A stretch of DNA of 64,000 nucleotides from Humidesulfovibrio mexicanus (GTDB taxonomy: Bacteria; Desulfobacterota; Desulfovibrionia; Desulfovibrionales; Desulfovibrionaceae): assembly GCF_900188225.1 (NCBI RefSeq), contig NZ_FZOC01000011.1, positions 1-64,000 on the forward strand, in the 5' to 3' direction. Below the pieces are notes generated by a model. That model was not told the DNA's origin, made no database searches, and saw only the letters and a list, made by a program, of their open reading frames with translations. This document shows positions 54,001 through 62,810 of this stretch, in pieces (positions within the stretch are counted from its first letter, which is position 1; every line of letters starts with the position of its first letter). A program made the position numbers and the translations under genes.

Positions 54001-54252
54001 CTGCTCGCCAAAGGCAGGGTCGTTGCCCAGGCGCAGGCCGTGCGCCTTAAGCCCGAACCAGGGGAAGAAACTCACCGTAAGCTCGCCGTCGAGGCGGGCC
54101 TCGCGGCCGGTTGCCGTGTGCGCAAGCCGCCCCAGCACGGCGCGGAATTCCGGCGTGCGCAGATAGTTGGATGTCCACCACACAGCCGCGCCGCTGGCGA
54201 TGCCCAGCAGACCCAAAAGGATGAACGCTGCGATAATGAGCTTCTTGCGCAT
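51058..54252 (-). CDS. AsmA-family envelope protein
   Basis: A 1064-residue protein with one N-terminal helix (about 3-24, LIIAAFILLGLLGIASGAA) and a very long beta-rich periplasmic body typical of AsmA/TamB-like bridge proteins thought to move lipids between membranes. The AsmA N-terminal motif is seen in RTPEFRAVLGRLAHTATGREARLDGEL. The AsmA C-terminal block follows near the end (FRMEAPNMVVTGKGRF). Start 54252 places the helix first; upstream residues are not family-like. It is the distal part of the lpx operon. Confidence 0.9.
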   Translation of the reverse strand: MRKKLIIAAFILLGLLGIASGAAVWWTSNYLRTPEFRAVLGRLAHTATGREARLDGELTVSFFPWFGLKAHGLRLGNDPAFGEQPLLTAREVGARIQVLPLLRRHLVFDHIELIDAEVVLTMDEQGRGNWEGMAEHLREQENASHEAGPMFSRFAVRGLRMTDSSIRLDDHSHNHSYITTDVDLRTGRIESGEELPFTASCDFTWPRPGLVARVESSGKLHWSAADPGPLLTETTVRADVGGTFMPKTSPKASLACDLSVEEAGRHLKLSNVRLHLIGAKGTGEVTFLDVTEMFRLEAKLRLEPFSPRGVANAYWPGTIVHDHKGALHNAHGSLSITSDVHELVFETSGFVLDSSELSGRVRMGFDKGSELDFELAANRLDADALWSAFTSNATSPPLVVADLPLDYLRAVHGTGRINTGALTMAGVSGQAAQVEWQGGQGRHRFQLKPMRAQGGTFAADVTVQLGEAQRDPRPTAGPAGPVLGWSGSLTMDDVDARQVAWVNRAGGGLSGRMDLTFRGNAPGVATSPTTRLAHVVRRAVADVQASLGPCVLELAPVKGQPKAQPRRLRLSALKAQARLAPAPLAGADWALQLDGGVSATGVAPQLSLDARVAGLLRERQGKTMLSGATASGRLKGWFLPARENEAVFSGKGALDFSAATLSLQSAALSACGLNLSGAASVAGLGGDWSLSGHVRCQEGDPRRVLAALDIDAPRTADKRVLQHLSGEADLRLSGEGMALTNLSAQLDDLPLRGSYSVQNFSAPRQSVNLSGGVLDLDRYLPPVPPPRRGAAPDPPTLDPLPVDTLRGLNLEGAVVLRGFKVLGISTRDLRATARASGGTLTVKPLSGSFYGGSISGEFSAQVTGPKTMQTRLALAAKDFQAGAFMRDWAGKQLVSGRTDLFLDVTGAGPTDHDLLRTLEGLGSFKITDGSYVLSGSGQGEAQDVAKTPAGATPQSTSARRVGSPFSVASAKVKVAQGVFQSEDFRMEAPNMVVTGKGRFSPAADTIQLTLAASMPGIPEVPIRVFGRLRDPEMEIPPGLLITNTIKGILGLPLKPIKFFKDLLF

Positions 54253-54380
54253 GGCGCCCGTCGGCCGATGGCCTGTTCGTAGGTGCGCGCGCGCGGCGCG
54301 CGCGGCAAGGAATGCAGGTTGCGACTGCCCGACCTTAGTGAGCAATAGCCGCTTTGCGGCACGGCGGCAAGCGCGTGCGC

Positions 54381-55244
54381 CTAGGGCGTCTCGCCCCCGC
54401 CGGATTCCAGGTGCTCCGGTGCGAGCCCCACAATGGCGATGCCTGCGCGGTCGGCGGCCTCGACAGCGGCCTCAAGGTCGAAGAACAGACTTTTGCCCGC
54501 CTCCACGCCCAGGCACGTGCCCTTGCCCCGCGCCAGCTCGCGCACCGTGTCCGGCCCCACGCTGGGCAGGTCCACGCGCTCCTCCTGGCTGGGCTTGAGC
54601 ATCTTGACCACCACGCAGCCCGGCCCGCCCAGCTCGCACCCGCGGCGAATGGCTGCATCGGTGCCTTCCAGCGCCTCCACGGCGGCCACGATGCCCTCGC
54701 GCAGCACCACGCCCTGGCCGATGTCCAGCCTGCCCATCTCGCGGGCGAGCATGGCCCCGCGGCGCAGGTCGGCCCATTCGCGCTCGTCCGGGGCCCGCCG
54801 GGTAAGCACGCCCAGGGGCGTGCCAAGGCCCTGCGCATAGGCCTGGGGCGACACCAGCTCCATGCCCTCCGCCTCAAGCAGGGAGGACACGGCGCGCAGG
54901 ATGGCGTCGTCGCCCTTTCCTGGCAGGGAGAGCAGCACCTTCACGGCGCGGGCGTCGAAATGGCGGATGTCCAGCACGCCGGGCTTGTTGATGGTGCCGG
55001 CCATGACCACCTGCCGGACGCGCTGCTCCTTGAGGAAGTCCAGCAGCTTGGCAAGCTGGCCCAGCTTGAGCTCGCGGTGGGCGTCGGCCAGGGGATAGAC
55101 ATCGGGGTTGGTGTGCCCGGAGAACCCGGCCACCACAAGGCGCAAACCTTTGGCCTTGACCCCCTGGGCCACCAGGACCGGGAACTGCCGCCCCCCGGCG
55201 ATGAGCCCCACCACGGGGGCTTCGTGCTCGCGGCTCTGGCTCAT
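54381..55244 (-). CDS. lpxI: UDP-2,3-diacylglucosamine pyrophosphatase LpxI
   Basis: A 287-residue LpxI (DUF1009) enzyme that makes lipid X from UDP-diacylglucosamine, replacing LpxH. Diagnostic blocks are GLIAGGRQFPVLVAQGVKA, GTINKPGVLDIRHFDARAV, TDAAIRRGCELGGPGCVVVKM and the C-terminal GIAIVGLAPEHLE. Its presence beside lpxA and lpxD supports a complete lipid A pathway of the alpha/delta-type. It follows lpxA by 27 nt. Confidence 0.94.
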   Translation of the reverse strand: MSQSREHEAPVVGLIAGGRQFPVLVAQGVKAKGLRLVVAGFSGHTNPDVYPLADAHRELKLGQLAKLLDFLKEQRVRQVVMAGTINKPGVLDIRHFDARAVKVLLSLPGKGDDAILRAVSSLLEAEGMELVSPQAYAQGLGTPLGVLTRRAPDEREWADLRRGAMLAREMGRLDIGQGVVLREGIVAAVEALEGTDAAIRRGCELGGPGCVVVKMLKPSQEERVDLPSVGPDTVRELARGKGTCLGVEAGKSLFFDLEAAVEAADRAGIAIVGLAPEHLESGGGETP

Positions 55245-55271
55245 GGCGCCCCCCGTCGGTCCTTCAGGGGC

Positions 55272-56084
55272 CTAGTCCTCTCCGCCGGACGCGCCGCGCC
55301 CGGCATCGGAGGTGATGCCGCGCGTGGTGGTCTTGACGAACTCCACCAGCCGCTCCACCTCGGGCACTCCGGGAAACTCGGCCAAGGCCTTGGCCAGGGC
55401 TTCCTCGCGCATGAGGCCGGAGCGGAAGATGGTGCGGTAGGCCTTCTTTATGGCGCCGATGGTCTGGGTGGAAAAACCCTTGCGCTTGAGGCCGATGAGA
55501 TTGGGACCATAGAGCTTGGCGCGGGTGCCCTGGGCCAGCATGTAGGGGGGAACATCGTTGCTGTATCCGGAAAGGCCGCCCAGGAAGGCGTACTCGCCCA
55601 CGCGGGCGAACTGCTGAATGGCCACCATGCCGGAAACGATGGCGTGGTCGCCTATCTCCACATGCCCGGCCATGCTCACCGCGTTGGCCACGATGACGTG
55701 GTCGCCGATGAGGCAGTCGTGGGCAACGTGGGCATAGGCCATGAACAGGCAGTGCGAGCCGATCTTGGTCTGCATGTGCCCCTGCGGCGTGCCGCGGTGC
55801 ACGGTGACGAACTCGCGGAAGTCGTTGCCCTCGCCGATGCGCACCCAGGTCTCCTCGCCCTTGAAGCCGAGGTGCTGGGGCTCGTCGCCCAGGCAGGCAT
55901 AGGAGCGCACATGGTTGCCCGGCCCCATGCTGGTGTAGTTCTTGACCTGCGAAAAGGCGTCCAGACGGCAGCCGTCGCCGATCTCGACCTTTGCCTCGAT
56001 GACGCAGTAGGGACCGACCTGCACGTCCTGGCCAAGCTTGGCCTCGGGATGCACCACGGCGGCCGGGTGGATGGTGGTGGCCAC
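55272..56084 (-). CDS. lpxA: UDP-GlcNAc acyltransferase LpxA
   Basis: A 270-residue left-handed beta-helix enzyme of hexapeptide repeats; it starts lipid A synthesis by acylating UDP-GlcNAc. The N-terminal IHPAAVVHPEAKLGQDVQVGP and the catalytic-His region CLFMAYAHVAHDCLIGDHV are typical. GTG 56084 overlaps the fabZ stop by one nt. Confidence 0.95.
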   Translation of the reverse strand: MATTIHPAAVVHPEAKLGQDVQVGPYCVIEAKVEIGDGCRLDAFSQVKNYTSMGPGNHVRSYACLGDEPQHLGFKGEETWVRIGEGNDFREFVTVHRGTPQGHMQTKIGSHCLFMAYAHVAHDCLIGDHVIVANAVSMAGHVEIGDHAIVSGMVAIQQFARVGEYAFLGGLSGYSNDVPPYMLAQGTRAKLYGPNLIGLKRKGFSTQTIGAIKKAYRTIFRSGLMREEALAKALAEFPGVPEVERLVEFVKTTTRGITSDAGRGASGGED

Positions 56085-56542
56085 TATTTGTCCCCCTTGT
56101 CCACGATGGCGGCGGAGAACACGCCCTCGGCGGCGGTCTCGCCGTCCACGCTGGCGCGGCCCTGCATCTTCCAGATGTTCAGCTTGTGGCGCACTACCTG
56201 CGCCTCCAGCACAAGCTGGTCGCCAGGCACCACCGGACGGCGGAACTTGGCGCTCTCGATGCCAGTGAACAAAAACAGCTTGTCGTCCTTGGCCAGGTCC
56301 AGGGTCTTGATGACGAAGAGCCCGCCCGCCTGGGCAAGGGCCTCCATGATCAGCACGCCGGGCATGATGGGACGGCCGGGGAAATGCCCCTGAAAAAACG
56401 GCTCGTTGAACGTGATGTTCTTGTACGCCTTGATGCGCACCCCGGATTCTATCTCAAGCACCCGGTCCACAAGCAGAAAGGGGTAGCGGTGCGGCAGCAT
56501 GGCCATGATCTGCTGGATGTCGTGGACGCTCTCGTTACTCAT
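56084..56542 (-). CDS. fabZ: 3-hydroxyacyl-ACP dehydratase FabZ
   Basis: A 152-residue hotdog-fold dehydratase of fatty-acid synthesis, which shares 3-hydroxyacyl-ACP with lipid A synthesis. [14 protein letters not shown], the catalytic His in [20 protein letters not shown] and the Glu there are intact. GGAGAGCGGCC precedes ATG 56542, which overlaps lpxD by 8 nt. Confidence 0.96.
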   Translation of the reverse strand: MSNESVHDIQQIMAMLPHRYPFLLVDRVLEIESGVRIKAYKNITFNEPFFQGHFPGRPIMPGVLIMEALAQAGGLFVIKTLDLAKDDKLFLFTGIESAKFRRPVVPGDQLVLEAQVVRHKLNIWKMQGRASVDGETAAEGVFSAAIVDKGDK

Positions 56543-57554
56543 GGCCGCTCTCCTTGGGCTCCATGGCCTTCTCAAGCCGCCTGACGCGGCGCATCAATTC
56601 CGGAAGTTTGGGCAGGCTCAAGGACACCTTGAGGTAGGTCGCCGCATCCATGCTGGGCGAGCCGCCCACCACGGACCCGGCCGGAATGTCCTGGCCGACG
56701 CCGCTCTGCGCGGCCACCTGCACGCCATCGCCCAGGGCGATGTTGTCGCGCAGGCCCGCCTGTCCGGCGAGCACAACGCCGTCGCCGAGCTTGGTGCTCC
56801 CCGCGATGCCCACCTGGGAGATGATCAGGCAATGCTTGCCGGTCTCCACATTGTGGGCGATCTGCACCAGGTTGTCGATCTTGGTGCCGTCGCCCACCTT
56901 GGTGGATTCGAGCGCAGCGCGGTCGATGGCGGCGTTGGCGCCGATCTCCACATCGCGGCCGATGACCACGTTGCCCACTTGCGGCACTTTGACGTGGCCG
57001 TGCGGGCTTTGGGCGTAGCCGTAGCCGTCGCTGCCGAGCACGGCCCCAGCGTGGATGATGGCGTTGGCGCCAAGCTTGGTGGCGGCCATGAGCACGGCGT
57101 TGGGATACAGAACGCCGCCAGGACCGATCTCGCAGTCCTCGCCCACGTAGACGCCGGGGAAAAGGGTGCAGCCCGCGCCAACCTTGGTCCGCGCGCCCAC
57201 AAAGACGAAGGGGTACAGGGTGACGCCGTCGCCCAGCTCCGCCTCCGGATGCACGAAGGCCTGCGGGCTTACGCCCGACAGACAGCCCTGGGGCCTGGCG
57301 AAAAGGGCCACCACCCGCGCCCAGTCGAGCTTGGGGCTCTTGGACAGCAGGCAGCTTGCACCCTCGGGCGCGTGGCGCTGCTCACACAGGACCGCCCCGG
57401 CCCGCGTAGAAGCGAGCTGGGGCAGGTACTTGCGATGCAGCAAGGGGGCGATCTCCCCCGGCCCGGCAAGGGTCAGGGTGTTCACGCCGCACACGTCAAT
57501 GTCGTGGCCGGAAAAGTCCAGTCCGACCTTTCCGGCCACTTGGGACAGAAGCAT
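56535..57554 (-). CDS. lpxD: UDP-3-O-acylglucosamine N-acyltransferase LpxD
   Basis: A 339-residue hexapeptide-repeat acyltransferase with a uridine-binding N-terminal domain (about 1-100), the beta-helix (about 105-290) and a C-terminal helix. Catalytic His is in [13 protein letters not shown], with SDGYGYAQ and [21 protein letters not shown] as signature blocks. It lies 15 nt after the OmpH gene. Confidence 0.95.
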   Translation of the reverse strand: MLLSQVAGKVGLDFSGHDIDVCGVNTLTLAGPGEIAPLLHRKYLPQLASTRAGAVLCEQRHAPEGASCLLSKSPKLDWARVVALFARPQGCLSGVSPQAFVHPEAELGDGVTLYPFVFVGARTKVGAGCTLFPGVYVGEDCEIGPGGVLYPNAVLMAATKLGANAIIHAGAVLGSDGYGYAQSPHGHVKVPQVGNVVIGRDVEIGANAAIDRAALESTKVGDGTKIDNLVQIAHNVETGKHCLIISQVGIAGSTKLGDGVVLAGQAGLRDNIALGDGVQVAAQSGVGQDIPAGSVVGGSPSMDAATYLKVSLSLPKLPELMRRVRRLEKAMEPKESGHE

Positions 57555-57569
57555 ATGTGGGCCTCTCCG

Positions 57570-58097
57570 CTACTTTTTGCGGGACTTCCAGGCCTTGTTC
57601 AACTCGGCGGTGACGGCCTTGGTGATGTCGCTGGTGGGGTCGTAGTAGTAGGTGATGCCCTGGGTCTTGGCCATGACCAGGGTGAAGCCGTTCTTGGCCG
57701 CGTAGTCGTTCACGGAGCCGTGCAGCACCTTGAGAATCTCGTTGAGTTTGAGGTTCTTCTCGCGGTTGGCCGCGTTCTGGAACATGCGCACGGCTTCGGA
57801 GAGTTCAAACTCCTTGCGGCGCAGCTCACGCTCCTTGTCCTGGCGGGCTTCCGGGGCCAGGGCGAAGGCCTGCTTCTGGAAGTCCTCCTGCATTTTGACG
57901 AAGTCTTTCTGTTGCTTCTCGATGCGCTCGCTGTCGGGCTTCATCTTGGCTTCAAACTGCTTGATGGCCTCCTGGCCGGGCTCGGAGGTGCGGATGACCT
58001 CCTCGGGGTCGAAGATGCCAACCTTGGCAGGACCGGCCGCGAAGGCGACGGACTGCATGAGCAGGAGAAAAAGAGCGGCTGCCAGGAACTTGCGCAT
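57570..58097 (-). CDS. OmpH/Skp-family periplasmic chaperone
   Basis: A 175-residue protein with a signal peptide (about 1-20, ending AFA) and a long charged helical hairpin (about 40-130) that forms the tentacle of the Skp trimer. The C-terminal KNGFTLVMAKTQGITYY is the family end. It keeps outer-membrane proteins soluble for BamA. AAGGAG precedes start 58097; bamA lies 79 nt upstream. Confidence 0.92.
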   Translation of the reverse strand: MRKFLAAALFLLLMQSVAFAAGPAKVGIFDPEEVIRTSEPGQEAIKQFEAKMKPDSERIEKQQKDFVKMQEDFQKQAFALAPEARQDKERELRRKEFELSEAVRMFQNAANREKNLKLNEILKVLHGSVNDYAAKNGFTLVMAKTQGITYYYDPTSDITKAVTAELNKAWKSRKK

Positions 58098-58176
58098 GTG
58101 AATTACTCCTTCCAACGTGGTGTTGAAGCCGAATGCTTGGTTTCGCCGGGGGCGCTTCCGGTGGTGGTCTCCCATC

Positions 58177-60915
58177 CTAGAAGCTGCGCCCCATGTTGAA
58201 CTCAACCTTGCTGTTGCTGCTGTCGTAGAGGTTGTCCAATCCGTAGCCGTACTCGATCTTGAGGGGGCCCATGGGCGAATACCACAGGATGCCCGCACCG
58301 ACGCTCTTGTACAACCCAAACGAGGGAGATGCAATGCCGCCACGCTTGGGCGTGTCGAACCACGATTCGCCCTCTTTCCAGGTGTTGCCGGCGTCGAAGA
58401 AGCCTGTGCCGTAGATGCCCATCTTCTTGCTCAACGGGTAGGTGAGCTCGAAGTTCATGAACATTTCCTTGTCGCCGTACACGGCGCTGAAGCCGCCATC
58501 GGAGAGCGGGGTGATCTTGCGCTGCGAGTAGCCGCGCACGGTTCCGGAGCCGCCCAGGGCGAAACGTTCGCTCACGGGGATGGCCTCGTCGTTCCAGTTC
58601 TGGCCGACCCAGCCCACCTGACCGTGCCAGTGGAACACAAGGTCGCCGATCACGGGATGATACCAGCCGGAGTCGAAGATGCCCTTGACGAAATTGTCGC
58701 TGCCGGCCAAAAGCCCGCCGCCGTAACTCACAGTGACGCTGTTCACCGTGCCCTTGGAGGGCAAGGTGGTGGAACCGCCGTTGGTGGTGTCGCGTACGAC
58801 GGTGGCCGAGGCCACGCTGGCCGTGTGCCGACCGAGGGAGTCGATGACCAGCTGCGAAGCGCTGGTGGTGTCCACGTCATAGATCTTGTAGCGCTCCAAC
58901 CGGTAGTCCCAGATGACGCTGGTGTACTCGCCCAGGGGATAGGAGAAGGTCACCTTGCCGCCGAGGGAGTCTCGGTCGTAGGAGACGTAGTCTTCCTGGC
59001 GGTCGAAGAGCTGCAGGCCCACACCCAGGTTGCTGTCGTCCCAGCGGGGGTTCATGGCTGTGAAGGTGTACGCGGTTTTCTTGGAGCCCCACTGGCCGTT
59101 CAGGCTGGTGCTCCAGCCCTTGCCGAAGAGGTTGCCCTCCTCGATGGAGGCCGCGAAATACACGGAATCGTAGGTGGAGTAGCCCACGCCGCCGCCGATC
59201 TTGCCGGTGTCCTTGTCCTTGACCTTGACCTTGAGGTCCATTTCATCCGGGCTGCCCGTGGGCACGGGTTCGATGTCCACGCTGGAGAAGTAGCCCAGCT
59301 TGTCCAGGCGCTCGCTGGAGCGCTTGAGCTTGTCGCCGTTGAACTGATCGCCGTCGGCCAAGCGCATTTCACGCATGATGACGTTGTCGCGGGTCTTGGT
59401 GTTGCCCTCCACCAGCACGCGGCGGATGTGCACCCGCTGCAGCTTGCGCATGACGTAGATGATGTCCACCGTCTTTTCCTCGGGGTGGTCGTTCATGCGC
59501 ACGTTGGCCTCGGCGTAGGCGTAGCCGAAGTTGTTGTAGTAGTCGGTCAGGGCCTTCAGGTCGTCGCGCACCATGGAGCGGTCGAGGTAGCCCTTGGTCT
59601 TGGCCACCTCGGCGGACTTGGTAAGGGCCACGAGCTTGGGCTCGTCGGCGATGAGGTCGCCCTCCACGCGCACGCTTTCCACCTTGAACCGGGGGCCCTC
59701 CTCCACGCGGAAGACGATGGTGATGCCGTCCTCGCCGATCTGCACGTCCGGGGCCGAAACCTTGGCGTCGATGAAGCCGCGGTTGTTGTAGTAGGCGGCC
59801 AGGGCCGCGCTGTCGCGCTCCAGCAACTCCTCTTTCAGAATGCCGCTCTGGGTGAACCAGGAGAGCAGCCCGCGCTCCTTGATGGCCAGCTCGTCCTTCA
59901 GATCGTCCTCGGAAAGCTGGCTCGCGCCTTCGATGATGATCTTCTGGATGAAGAGCTTCTTGCCTTCATCGATGACGAAGTTGAGCCTGGCCTGGCCCTG
60001 CCCGGCGGACTCGATCTCGTGGGTGACCTTGGCGTTGTAGAAGCCGTCCTTGCGGTACATCTCGCGGATGGCGGCGATGTCCTCGGACAGGACCTTGGGG
60101 TTCAGCACCGCGCCCTTCTTGGAGTTGGCGGCCTTGATGATGTCGTCGCTCTTGAGTTCCTTGGCGCCTTTGACGCCAATGGCCAGGATGCGCGGCTTCT
60201 CCACCACGCGGATGATGAGCTTCTTGCCGCCGGAGGCGTCGCGCAGAAGGGCCTTCACGTCGTCGAAGTAGCCCAGGTCGTACACCGTCTTCACGTCGGT
60301 GTTGATGGTCTTGAAGTCCACCGTGTCGCCCTTCTTGGTGGTCAGGCGCATGAGCACCACCTCGCGGTCGAGCGCGACGTTGCCCTCGACCTCGATGTCC
60401 ACCACGCGGTCCAGGCCCATGAGGTCGCCCTTCATGCGGGCCACCAGCTCGTCCACGGCGGGCAAGAGATTGATGAGCCCGTCCTTGCTGACGGACACGG
60501 GCATGGGCTGCTTGAGGCCGAAGGGGTCCACCACGCGGATGTCCAGGGACAGGGTCTCGCCCAGCTGGCTGAAACTGCCGGTGATGGCGTACGCCGCGCC
60601 CGTGAGAAGCGCGCCCTCGCGGACGGTCTGGGGATCGCCGGGGGCAAGCCCCTTGGAGGCGAGCGCCCGTTCCAGCGATTCGCGCGGAATCACGGTGAAG
60701 CCCGCTTCGGAGAGGCGCTCGGAGAGCATGTCCTGCAGGCCCTGGCGAAGGTATTTCATGTCGTCGCCAGCGTTGATCTCGAACGGCAGCACCACCACCG
60801 AGACCTCCCGCGGGGAGGTGACGGCGGCCAGGAACTGCCGGGGCGCGGCGAACACCGCCACGGCCAGGGCCAACGCGGCCAGCGCAAAAAATCTCGTCTT
60901 TCTACCCCTGGGCAT
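58177..60915 (-). CDS. bamA: Outer-membrane assembly factor BamA with N-terminal TolB-like extension
   Basis: A 912-residue protein. Signal peptide about 1-24. Residues about 37-165 form an extra domain (VVVLPFEI, GLQDMLSERLSEAGFTVI, GAAYAITGSFSQLG) resembling the TolB/FlgO N-terminal fold. Five POTRA domains follow (about 170-560), then the 16-strand barrel (about 590-912) with the L6 signature GGSGTVRGYSQ and terminal Phe. It folds and inserts outer-membrane proteins. Its start overlaps lolD by 14 nt. Confidence 0.96.
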   Translation of the reverse strand: MPRGRKTRFFALAALALAVAVFAAPRQFLAAVTSPREVSVVVLPFEINAGDDMKYLRQGLQDMLSERLSEAGFTVIPRESLERALASKGLAPGDPQTVREGALLTGAAYAITGSFSQLGETLSLDIRVVDPFGLKQPMPVSVSKDGLINLLPAVDELVARMKGDLMGLDRVVDIEVEGNVALDREVVLMRLTTKKGDTVDFKTINTDVKTVYDLGYFDDVKALLRDASGGKKLIIRVVEKPRILAIGVKGAKELKSDDIIKAANSKKGAVLNPKVLSEDIAAIREMYRKDGFYNAKVTHEIESAGQGQARLNFVIDEGKKLFIQKIIIEGASQLSEDDLKDELAIKERGLLSWFTQSGILKEELLERDSAALAAYYNNRGFIDAKVSAPDVQIGEDGITIVFRVEEGPRFKVESVRVEGDLIADEPKLVALTKSAEVAKTKGYLDRSMVRDDLKALTDYYNNFGYAYAEANVRMNDHPEEKTVDIIYVMRKLQRVHIRRVLVEGNTKTRDNVIMREMRLADGDQFNGDKLKRSSERLDKLGYFSSVDIEPVPTGSPDEMDLKVKVKDKDTGKIGGGVGYSTYDSVYFAASIEEGNLFGKGWSTSLNGQWGSKKTAYTFTAMNPRWDDSNLGVGLQLFDRQEDYVSYDRDSLGGKVTFSYPLGEYTSVIWDYRLERYKIYDVDTTSASQLVIDSLGRHTASVASATVVRDTTNGGSTTLPSKGTVNSVTVSYGGGLLAGSDNFVKGIFDSGWYHPVIGDLVFHWHGQVGWVGQNWNDEAIPVSERFALGGSGTVRGYSQRKITPLSDGGFSAVYGDKEMFMNFELTYPLSKKMGIYGTGFFDAGNTWKEGESWFDTPKRGGIASPSFGLYKSVGAGILWYSPMGPLKIEYGYGLDNLYDSSNSKVEFNMGRSF

Positions 60916-61588
60916 ACAGCACTCCCAAACGCAGCTCCAGCCGCCGTCCCATGACCGCGGCCAGTTCTATGTTATGCGTTACGACCACGAAAGTCATCCC
61001 CAAGTCCCTGTTCAGGGAAACCAGGAGTTCGCCGATCATCCTGCCCGTCTTTTCGTCCAGGTTGCCGGTGGGCTCGTCGGCCAGAAGCGCCTTGGGCCGG
61101 AGCAGGATGGCCCTGGCGATGGCCGCCCGCTGGCGCTCGCCCCCGGAAAGCGTCGTCACCGGAAAATCCATACGTCCCTTCAAGCCCACCAACTCCAGGG
61201 ACTCGCGCGCAAGCGCCAGCGACTCCTCCCTGCTCTTGCCCGCTATAAGCCCCGGCATGGCGACGTTCTCCAGGGTGGTGAACTCCGCCAGCAGGTGGTG
61301 GAACTGGAACACGAACCCTATGTCCCTGTTGCGCAGGGCGGCCTTGCGCCTGCCGTCCATCCCGTTGAGCGCCAGCCCGGAGAAGAAGATCTCTCCGCTG
61401 GTGGGCGCGTCCAAGGTGCCGAGCAGGTGCAGCAGCGTCGTCTTCCCCGATCCAGACGCTCCAAGGATGGCGATGGACTCTCCGGGCATGATGGAGAGGT
61501 CGATCCCGTCCAGCACCGTGAGGCGCTCCGCAGGTCCAGCAAATTCCTTGCCAACCTTGTTCAGCAGGTATAGCGGCTCTCTACTCAT
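60902..61588 (-). CDS. lolD: Lipoprotein-releasing ABC ATPase LolD
   Basis: A 228-residue ATPase with Walker A GASGSGKTT, Q-loop VFQFHHLLAEFTTLENV, signature LSGGERQRAAIARA, Walker [13 protein letters not shown] and THN. The LolD-specific QFHHLLPEF-like motif is present. It drives release of lipoproteins from the inner membrane. Overlaps lolC by 8 nt and bamA by 14 nt. Confidence 0.95.
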   Translation of the reverse strand: MSREPLYLLNKVGKEFAGPAERLTVLDGIDLSIMPGESIAILGASGSGKTTLLHLLGTLDAPTSGEIFFSGLALNGMDGRRKAALRNRDIGFVFQFHHLLAEFTTLENVAMPGLIAGKSREESLALARESLELVGLKGRMDFPVTTLSGGERQRAAIARAILLRPKALLADEPTGNLDEKTGRMIGELLVSLNRDLGMTFVVVTHNIELAAVMGRRLELRLGVLYAQG

Positions 61589-62810
61589 AGCGCAAGGCGT
61601 CCGAGGGCTTGAGGGTGGCCGCCCGCCGGGCCGGATACAGGGTGGAGAGGAAGCACAAAAGCAGCGCCGCCGCGCCGATGAGCGTCATGTCCAGCCATTC
61701 CAGCCTTACGGGCAGATAGTCCACGGGGTACACGTCGCTTGGCAGCTTGATGAACTGGTATTTTTTCAGCAGAAGCGCCACGGGAATGCCCAGGCCATAG
61801 CCCAGGGCCGTGCCCACCGCGCCGATGAAGCTGCCCTGGAACATGAAGATGCGGCGGATCATGCCCTCGTCCGCGCCCAGGCTCATCATCACGGCGATGT
61901 CCTTGGTCTTCTGCATCACCAGCATCACCAGCATGGTGACGATGCTGAAGGAGCCCACCAGCACGATCATGGCCAGAATGATGAACATGGCGGTCTTTTC
62001 CAGCTCAAGGGCGGCGAAAAGGTTGGCGTTCATCTCCTGCCAGTTGCGCACGTACACAGGGTACTCGTGCAGCTTGGCGCGCAGGGCTTCGCTCACTTCT
62101 CCGGCCTTGTACACGTCGGCCAGGCGAACCTCCAGGCCGGAAACGATGTCGTCCTTGAACCCCAGCAGGTTGCGCGCGGCCTCCACCGTGACGTAGCCCA
62201 GGGTGGCGTCGTACTCGAACATGCCCGTGCGGAAGATGCCCGCCACCCGGAACACGCGCACCTTGGGCGTGAAGCCCACGGAACTCTGCGTGCCCGTTGG
62301 CGAAAGCAGGTTCACGGTGCTCCCCAGGCCCAGGCCCAGGCGCTTGGCCATCTCCGCGCCCACCACCACGCCGGGCATGTCCGGATCGGCGTCCAAATCC
62401 TTGACGCTGCCCGCAACCATGTCCTTGCTGATGGACAGCACCTGCTCCGCGGTGCCGGGCTCGATGCCGCGCAGCACCACGCCCTTCACGCCGCCGCTGG
62501 CGGAAAGCATGACCTCGGAATACACGAAGGGCGTGACGCCGGTGACGCCGGGCACCTGACGGCACAGCTCGGCCATGTCCTTGTGGTCGCGAATGCCGCC
62601 GGAAAACGCGCTGACGATGACATGCGCGTTGACGCCCAGGATCTTGTCGCGCAGGTCCTTGGTGAAGCCGTTCATGACGCCGATGACCACGATGAGCGCG
62701 GCCACGCCCAGGGCCACGCCGCACACCGCGAACAGGGAGATGACGGCGATGAACGACTGCTTGCGCAGTGCGAAGATGTAGCGAAGCGCGATCAGCAGCT
62801 CGAAGTTCAT
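61581..62810 (-). CDS. lolC: Lipoprotein-releasing permease LolC/LolE
   Basis: A 409-residue permease with one N-terminal helix (about 22-45), a periplasmic domain (about 50-265) and three C-terminal helices. [24 protein letters not shown] and [29 protein letters not shown] are the LolC/E family blocks. As a single gene it probably forms a homodimer (LolF-like) rather than a LolC-LolE pair. It overlaps the lysS end by 4 nt. Confidence 0.93.
   Translation of the reverse strand: MNFELLIALRYIFALRKQSFIAVISLFAVCGVALGVAALIVVIGVMNGFTKDLRDKILGVNAHVIVSAFSGGIRDHKDMAELCRQVPGVTGVTPFVYSEVMLSASGGVKGVVLRGIEPGTAEQVLSISKDMVAGSVKDLDADPDMPGVVVGAEMAKRLGLGLGSTVNLLSPTGTQSSVGFTPKVRVFRVAGIFRTGMFEYDATLGYVTVEAARNLLGFKDDIVSGLEVRLADVYKAGEVSEALRAKLHEYPVYVRNWQEMNANLFAALELEKTAMFIILAMIVLVGSFSIVTMLVMLVMQKTKDIAVMMSLGADEGMIRRIFMFQGSFIGAVGTALGYGLGIPVALLLKKYQFIKLPSDVYPVDYLPVRLEWLDMTLIGAAALLLCFLSTLYPARRAATLKPSDALRYE

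Noticed and set aside
58117-60954. Long plus-strand open frame of 945 codons opposite bamA
   Set aside because: Composition is Val/His/Asp-rich without motifs; it mirrors the codon bias of bamA.
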